NCBI GenBank assembly: GCA_902492045.1 | Contig: CABUKB010000007.1 | Coordinates: 18,079-82,078, forward strand | DNA: 64,000 nucleotides | Direction: 5' to 3' | Origin: an uncultured Oscillospiraceae bacterium | GTDB lineage: Bacteria; Bacillota; Clostridia; Oscillospirales; Acutalibacteraceae | Shown: positions 59,401 through 64,000 of the stretch, piece after piece | Numbering within the stretch: position 1 is the first letter of the stretch | Layout of the letters: the number at the start of each line of letters is the position of its first letter | Notes under the pieces: generated by a model | Database searches by the model: none | Seen by the model: the letters and a program-made list of their open reading frames with translations, nothing else | Told to the model about the DNA's origin: nothing | Made by a program: the position numbers and the translations under genes

Positions 59401-62400
59401 GACTATTCTCTGCATGTTCTCGCCTTTGACGATGTGACCGGGGCCGACGTTACCATCGACCTCCCCGCCGATTATGCCGCGGACTATACCGTCACGCCCG
59501 GCACCGGGTATACGGCGACGGCTTCGATGGCGAACAATCAGGTGACCCTTCATATCGAGAAGACGACCGGTGCGTCGGACTACAGCGCCGGCACCATCCT
59601 GGCAACCCTCACCCTGAAGGTGCCCGAAGATGCCGCCGAAGGCGCGAATCTCCGCTACACCGTCTCAATGGGAACCTATACAACGGCGGCCGGGGAGACG
59701 GCCACCTTCTCATCCCCCGAATCGGCGCTGGCGCTGGCGGCCGCTTATCAGTTGAGCAGCTCCCAGTCCGTCATCGGGATGGAAACCGTATTCACGCTGA
59801 CCGGCAGCGACGGCCAGCCGGTGGCGGGCGCCGCCCTTTACTGCGATGATACCCAAATCGGCACCACCGGCGAAAACGGACAGTTCTCCCATACGTTCGA
59901 CACCACCGGCCGCAAGACCGTGTACGCCGCCGATGAAGAAGGCAACCGCTCCTGGAACATCGGCGTGGTCGTTTGCGGGCTCGCCTCCGACGGCGCCGGT
60001 TATCCCTTCGGCATCCAGCTCAACGCGGCGGCCGGCGGGGATACCCGTGCAAAGATCACCTGGATGTCCGCCATCGCTTCCAGCCAAGAAGCGGGGCTGA
60101 TCCGGTATTCCGCCGATCCGGCGGCGGTAGAGAGCGCCGAAGCGGTTTCGGCCGAAAGCCGGATTCTGGCGTTTGCGCAGACGACGGCGGGCGACGCCAT
60201 GCGGCTGCACACCGCCACGCTTGACAACCTGACGCCCGGCACCACCTACTACTATCAGGTGGGCGACGGCGAAAAATGGTCGGAGGTTCTCTCCTTCACC
60301 ACCGCCCAGGCGGACAAGAAGGGGGAGACCAGCTTCCTGGTCCTCGGCGATATTCAGACCGACGATACCTCCCGCCTGGCCGCCGCGCTGAACACCATCG
60401 AAGCCTCCGGGATTGATTACCAGTTTGCGCTGCAGACAGGCGACGCCATCGACAACGTGACAACGTTCAGCCAGTGGCGCGCCCTGTTCACCGTGCTCAA
60501 CGCGAAGGAACTGCCCATCCCCATGGTCCATACCCTCGGCAACCACGAATACTACGGCGCGCCGAACGGGGAAATCAGCCGCGACATCTTTGCGCTCCCC
60601 GAAAGCGGCCAGGGCAGCTATTATTCAGTGGAATACGGCAGTGTGTATGTCGGCGTCATCAACAACGGCGGGGATATCCAGGCCGCCCTGGATGAGATGA
60701 AGGCCGATGCCGCCGCCTCCCAGTGCGAGTGGAAGGTCCTGGTTCTTCACGAGCCGGTGTACGGTTCGATGGAAGAAATGCCGGACGCGGAACGCCAGGC
60801 GGTGACAGACGCGGTGGAGGCCGCGGGCATCGAGTTCGTCTTTACCGGCGACCATCATGCCTATGCCCGCACCTATCCCATGGTGGACGATATGTGCCAG
60901 GATGAAAACAGCGTGAACGGCGCGGTGTATTTCATCTCCGGCGACCTGAGCAGCAAGGACAACGCCTTTGAACAGAGGGATTACTTTGCGTTTGCCATGC
61001 CGCACAACGATTACACCGGCTGCTATCTTTCGGTAACGGCGACCGCCACGTCCTTCACCGTTACCGCATACGATGCCAACGGCAACCTGCTGGATACCTA
61101 CACCAGAACCCGGACCGACTGCCAGTTGGGCAACCACAAGGCCAACGGCGACAGCCTCTACAGCGTCGCCGATCAGACGATCTCCTGCTCGGTCTGCGGC
61201 GAATTCGTGGATTCCGCCAAGGTTGGCTATACCGGGCTGCTGAACACCACCGACGGCAAGATGGTTATCCTGGCCGGAGGCATCCCCAAGAAGGATCAGT
61301 TCCAGGTGATGGGCACGGCCGTGTACCATATCGACGGCAACGGTTATGCCCATGAAGCCCAGGTGCTGGAGCCGGACAACCATTGTGTCCAGGGCGGATA
61401 CCAGGTCTACGAATGCACGCTCTGCGATGTCCGGGAGGAGGTCGGCGACCTGATTATGCCGGTCGGCCACACCTGGGATGAAAACCATGTCTGCACCGTC
61501 TGCGGCACCGTGGGCAAAAACGTCGCCGATGCGCAGCAGATCGACTTCGGCACGTTCGACAATCCCAGAGGGAAACCCGACACCCCGTATTACTACATTC
61601 AGAACGGCGGCGTGCGGCCTTCCTTCTTCGTCAGCTATGACGGGGAGAAGGCGCTCACCTGGTCCAACGACGCGAACCTGAACGCCGACAGGACCATGCG
61701 GGATCTCTACGTTTCCTGGACCAACGACCGCGGGACCGGCGTGGCTACCGTCAACATCACCGGCCGGGGCGACTATTACGGCACGGCCACCTTGACGTAT
61801 ATCATCCTGCCTCAGCAGCCGGCCAATCTCCGGGTTTCTTCCGTGGAGACCGATTCGGTGACGCTGGAATGGAATGCGGCGCTCGGCGCGGAATATTACG
61901 AGATTTTCCGCTGCGACAACGTGGGCGGCAGCGGCGCTGTCAAGATTGCGGAGACGGCCGGTACAAGCTACACCGTGATCGGGTTGGAAGCCGAGACCGA
62001 TTATTACTATACCATCCGGTCCTGCGCCTCCGGTTATGCGACCAGCCGGATTCCGGCGATTGCCGCCACGACGGAGGCCAAACCGCCGGTAGCGCAGATT
62101 ATCACCGGGATGAAAGCCACTGTGGACGGGCAGGGATTGCCCGTGTACCAGAGCGAGACCGGGCAGTATCTCTTCCTTCCCGCAGATGCGGATTTGACGA
62201 ACCTCTCTCTCGAATTTGCCGTTTCCGGAACCGCAGACGCCGTGATCCTCAGCGGCGCCGGGAGCGAGAATACCTACCGGGCCGAATCGCAGAACGGTTA
62301 TCGGGTCGATGCGGATATCACCGCCCTCGCGGTCAAGGATGCCAACGGGGTTTACCGGATCCAGGTGACGGTCGACGGCTATAAGGCGATGTCGGTCAAC

Positions 62401-63909
62401 ATCCTGCAGGGGTCGGCCATTCCCACTCTCTACCTGAACAGCGACAATCCCGAGGAAGACCGCGAGTGGGTCGATGCCAGCAAGTCCAATAAAACAACCG
62501 GCACGATGCAGATGACGGGCGCGGACGGCAGCGTCCTTTACGACGGCGGCCTGAAGGAGATCAAGGCCCGCGGCAATTCCACCTTTACCTATTCGCCCAA
62601 GAAGTCTTACCAGATCAAGCTCAAGGATGAATCCGATCTGCTGGGCAAAGGGGAAGCCGTCAAGACCTGGGTGCTTCTGGCCGGTTACGGCGACGCGACG
62701 CAGATGCATGACAAGTTCTTCAAGGATCTGGCCGCTCAGATGGGCATGGATTATGTCACGAGCTGCTCCTGGGTCAATCTGTACTACGACGGCGAATACC
62801 GCGGCGTATACCTTCTCAGCGAGAAGATTTCCGTCGGCGGCACCTCCGTTGACATCGAAGACCTGGAAAAAGCCTATGAGGAGAAAAACCCGACCTATGG
62901 AGAGGATATGACGACCGCTACCGGCACCAACAAGTACGGTCAGAAGATTCAGTTCACGACCGGCCTGGTGGATCCCGATTCCATAACCGGCGGCTACCTC
63001 ATCGAGCTCAACCACGATTTCATTGATGAAGCCAACGGCTTCTGGACCAAGAAGGGCGTCGCCTTCAATGTCAAAGGACCCGAATGGTGCAGCGAAGACG
63101 CGATGAAGTACATCAGCGAGTATTACCAGGCGTTTGAGGACGCGGTGTACGCCGCGAACGGGTTGGGCTACAACACAGACACCGGCCTGTACTACTACGA
63201 CTACGTTGATGTGGATTCGTTGGTGAAGATTTTCCTGATCCAGGAGCTGGGGCTGAATGCGGACGGCTTTATCTCTTCCCTGTTCTTCTATAAGGACGTG
63301 GACGGCAAGATGTATGCCGGCCCGGTCTGGGATCAGGAGATGACCCTCGGCACCGGCTGGACCAAGTACAACGACGCCGGTATCACGGATTATCACTATC
63401 TGGCCGAAGCACTGATGCGGATTCCGGATTTCAGAGCCAGGGTCAGCCAGTATTACACCGAGGTCTTCAAGCCCCTGATCGAATCGGCGCTTGCCGGGGA
63501 CGGGACCATCGACGGGTACTACGCGATGCTCAAGGACAACGCGCAGATGAACTACGTTCTGTGGGACTATATCCGTGTCGGCAGCCCCGACTCGCCTGAC
63601 CATATCTGGGAGGACGCCGTTTATGAAGACGTGGTCGCGGATATGAAGGCATGGATCACCAAACGCCTGACCGTTCTGGACAAGAATCTGATTTTTGTGG
63701 ACGAGAGCCTGCTGGGTGACGCGGATAACGACGGCAAAGTCACCAATTACGATGCGCTGCTGATTTTGAAGTACGCTGTGGGCGCCGTCGGTGAGAACGA
63801 CCTGAACCTGGCTGTCTGCGATGTCAACAGCAACGGCAAAGTCGACAACTTCGATGCCCAGTTGGTCCTGGAATATGCGGTCGGCAACATTGACAGCTTC
63901 CCTGTATGA
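56419..63909 (+). CDS. 2,496-residue secreted multidomain protein: NAGPA, phosphatase, CotH kinase, dockerin
   Basis: Signal peptide at 1-27 (LTSSLLALCMLLSMVPIATA). Residues about 70-305 are a phosphodiester glycosidase (NAGPA-like) domain with VVNGDFFNM and INLDGGGSSAF; an Ig-like domain is at about 312-400. A carbohydrate-binding-like sandwich (about 600-845) and a cohesin-like domain (about 978-1105) follow. Next are a Fn3-type domain and metallophosphatase (about 1195-1490) with LGDIQTD, TGDAID, LGNHEYY and TGDHHAYAR. After Cys-rich stretches and another Fn3 (1799-1889) comes a CotH-kinase domain (about 2004-2424) with KARGNSTF and GPVWDQEM. The end is a type I dockerin (2431-2496) with two DxNxDGK-like loops. 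Surface or extracellular; substrate unknown. Confidence 0.85.
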   Translation: MRRIKRLTSSLLALCMLLSMVPIATAAADSSSDVVKISDKNYALAPGITEHEYITNNSELSKQQVGHYIEIAPDASGEIRVGYNDYNISAIQSGENWAMVEPTKQAENAETVAGIDVVGVVNGDFFNMANGCPSGFTVMQGVLIRDVSSTCYWIDSKGNSHISANRAEVDAVCQAEGVTVWEAVGGGVVLLKDGERTASGSSYGDAPNPRTVVGLKADGTVVIYMVNGRQAPYSAGMNYGDLADIMLSLGCEDAINLDGGGSSAFATQREGEPDNDTAGLTMRARPSDGYERRVSTCLMVVSTAESDGVFDHASITPSQELYTPGSEVPFLAAGVDKAGKPVELPTQGVEWAILSGADLGTIDPVTGVFTGNEGKTGTLTVAFMHNGEAAGSATIELQWPDKLGFTNTSVSLDFGEHSDLSFYPTYQGREVHYKDGDFDWRLEAETYKHNVLIETKAANSQTGYAGNGQKDMTMALNGRLDVPQKLQYTAYGTWWNYATEYTETAKSVETSADGTVTVSSTVRNTNAWTYEYIKDEAGTIIGQNEIPVDSSKLQADQVITFPVGRFADNGFTADENNSLRGTITVSLGDLTGSIEVIVGMEPYVLMDFEDGTDTDGSTIPAEEYWAMHVGSSANAANGNGQLTIDEMNASRVWIRDTTNRGVIWPKNADGSEKNGIVSADEDSNVRFGQYAMQLAWDFSQIDSTVVAAADFGPSAIVYVHAVQPTKLGFWLNVPRDLADDDSVLKCILVGNGSPAESNGLAYWDLQDDGTMTFHENQNIGGTTTYFQYYSYDAQGNVSGSKLSDWAGKGWIWVEADISSLQFPIGVQRGYTVRVTSPQNCTKGTGHIYIDNLQLIYGTNTNDINNPVIDSVTETSTGTAMQAGQNAEMTSGQLSFEVAYSDSELTDKYASGIDVNGVHVYVDGVDYTDKAEISAKTLRLTGLDLKNGTHTLKIQVKDTFGNVTTNAYPFTVQDPAGSDPVVRVEPDNGAPMVGQDYSLHVLAFDDVTGADVTIDLPADYAADYTVTPGTGYTATASMANNQVTLHIEKTTGASDYSAGTILATLTLKVPEDAAEGANLRYTVSMGTYTTAAGETATFSSPESALALAAAYQLSSSQSVIGMETVFTLTGSDGQPVAGAALYCDDTQIGTTGENGQFSHTFDTTGRKTVYAADEEGNRSWNIGVVVCGLASDGAGYPFGIQLNAAAGGDTRAKITWMSAIASSQEAGLIRYSADPAAVESAEAVSAESRILAFAQTTAGDAMRLHTATLDNLTPGTTYYYQVGDGEKWSEVLSFTTAQADKKGETSFLVLGDIQTDDTSRLAAALNTIEASGIDYQFALQTGDAIDNVTTFSQWRALFTVLNAKELPIPMVHTLGNHEYYGAPNGEISRDIFALPESGQGSYYSVEYGSVYVGVINNGGDIQAALDEMKADAAASQCEWKVLVLHEPVYGSMEEMPDAERQAVTDAVEAAGIEFVFTGDHHAYARTYPMVDDMCQDENSVNGAVYFISGDLSSKDNAFEQRDYFAFAMPHNDYTGCYLSVTATATSFTVTAYDANGNLLDTYTRTRTDCQLGNHKANGDSLYSVADQTISCSVCGEFVDSAKVGYTGLLNTTDGKMVILAGGIPKKDQFQVMGTAVYHIDGNGYAHEAQVLEPDNHCVQGGYQVYECTLCDVREEVGDLIMPVGHTWDENHVCTVCGTVGKNVADAQQIDFGTFDNPRGKPDTPYYYIQNGGVRPSFFVSYDGEKALTWSNDANLNADRTMRDLYVSWTNDRGTGVATVNITGRGDYYGTATLTYIILPQQPANLRVSSVETDSVTLEWNAALGAEYYEIFRCDNVGGSGAVKIAETAGTSYTVIGLEAETDYYYTIRSCASGYATSRIPAIAATTEAKPPVAQIITGMKATVDGQGLPVYQSETGQYLFLPADADLTNLSLEFAVSGTADAVILSGAGSENTYRAESQNGYRVDADITALAVKDANGVYRIQVTVDGYKAMSVNILQGSAIPTLYLNSDNPEEDREWVDASKSNKTTGTMQMTGADGSVLYDGGLKEIKARGNSTFTYSPKKSYQIKLKDESDLLGKGEAVKTWVLLAGYGDATQMHDKFFKDLAAQMGMDYVTSCSWVNLYYDGEYRGVYLLSEKISVGGTSVDIEDLEKAYEEKNPTYGEDMTTATGTNKYGQKIQFTTGLVDPDSITGGYLIELNHDFIDEANGFWTKKGVAFNVKGPEWCSEDAMKYISEYYQAFEDAVYAANGLGYNTDTGLYYYDYVDVDSLVKIFLIQELGLNADGFISSLFFYKDVDGKMYAGPVWDQEMTLGTGWTKYNDAGITDYHYLAEALMRIPDFRARVSQYYTEVFKPLIESALAGDGTIDGYYAMLKDNAQMNYVLWDYIRVGSPDSPDHIWEDAVYEDVVADMKAWITKRLTVLDKNLIFVDESLLGDADNDGKVTNYDALLILKYAVGAVGENDLNLAVCDVNSNGKVDNFDAQLVLEYAVGNIDSFPV

Positions 63910-63934
63910 TGAAAGAAAGAAGAGGAGAAAACCT

Positions 63935-64000
63935 ATGAAAAGACGGATGTCTGTTCTCTTGGTGGCTGTGCTGGCGATGGCATGCCTGTCGATGACGGCT
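63935..64000 (+). CDS. start of a secreted protein (cut by window edge)
   Basis: ATG 63935 follows AGAGGAGAA. The 22 residues visible are a signal peptide: KRR, then MSVLLVAVLAMACLSMTA. It lies 25 bases after the giant protein gene and is probably in the same operon. Confidence 0.7.
   Translation, partial: MKRRMSVLLVAVLAMACLSMTA

Noticed and set aside
56446..59553. Minus-strand open frame of 1,035 codons opposite the giant secreted protein, and a similar one at 60625-63603
   Set aside because: Shadows of a GC-rich gene: no ribosome-binding site, low-complexity His/Gly/Val-rich composition, and the plus strand has clear domains.
1..64000. CRISPR arrays and complete insertion sequences
   Set aside because: No regularly spaced repeats, no cas genes and no intact transposase with terminal repeats were seen.

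Overview
The window reads as a chromosomal segment of a GC-rich, spore-forming member of the Clostridia (probably Oscillospirales/Ruminococcaceae-like; inferred from gene order and protein style, not from a search). Evidence: the S10-spc-alpha ribosomal supercluster has the clostridial order, with rpsD between rpsK and rpoA and a KOW-domain gene between map and infA; a darA-holB-ricT cluster as in Firmicutes; lipoprotein-type surface proteins; and the 3' half of the sporulation sigma gene sigK.

Layout. 1-4.5 kb: the end of an MT-A70 DNA adenine methyltransferase, a small membrane protein, a GH2 glycosidase lipoprotein and two divergent XRE regulators. 4.5-20.9 kb: one long ribosomal operon from rpsJ to rplQ (with secY, adk, map, infA, rpoA), driven by a good sigma-A promoter and a structured leader of about 350 nt. 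21.4-24.0 kb: a zinc/manganese-type ABC importer with a perfect 23-bp metalloregulator-like palindrome on its promoter. 24.1-29.9 kb: darA-holB-ricT, rsmA, a dCMP deaminase, an XRE regulator, a PduL phosphotransacylase and a family-4-like uracil-DNA glycosylase. 30-31.4 kb: a cobalamin riboswitch with terminator controlling a lone substrate-binding lipoprotein. 31.5-32.8 kb: a TelA-family gene.

32.9-40.7 kb is a minus-strand run of five genes for surface or membrane proteins. It includes two paralogous, AT-richer DNRLRE-type secreted proteins, one of which carries a ricin-like segment and a unique C-terminus. 41-45.6 kb: aldehyde dehydrogenase, a YhhN-family membrane protein, and an ECF sigma factor with an RsgI-like anti-sigma protein carrying three PepSY-like repeats.

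45.9-48.0 kb holds the 3' half of sigK abutting a large serine recombinase. The recombinase stop codon lies inside an AATGA core, the signature of a skin-type intervening element; the 5' half of sigK is not in the window. 48.4-55.9 kb is an AT-richer accessory region: gene fragments, a 30-residue Cys-rich peptide gene followed by a perfect hairpin and two tandem ABC exporters (a candidate RiPP locus), a tyrosine-integrase remnant beside tRNA-Arg(ACG), and a third related ABC exporter bracketed by two near-identical 70-bp repeats. 56.4-63.9 kb is a single 2,496-residue secreted protein combining NAGPA-like, cohesin-like, metallophosphatase, CotH-kinase and dockerin modules. The start of another secreted protein follows at the right edge.
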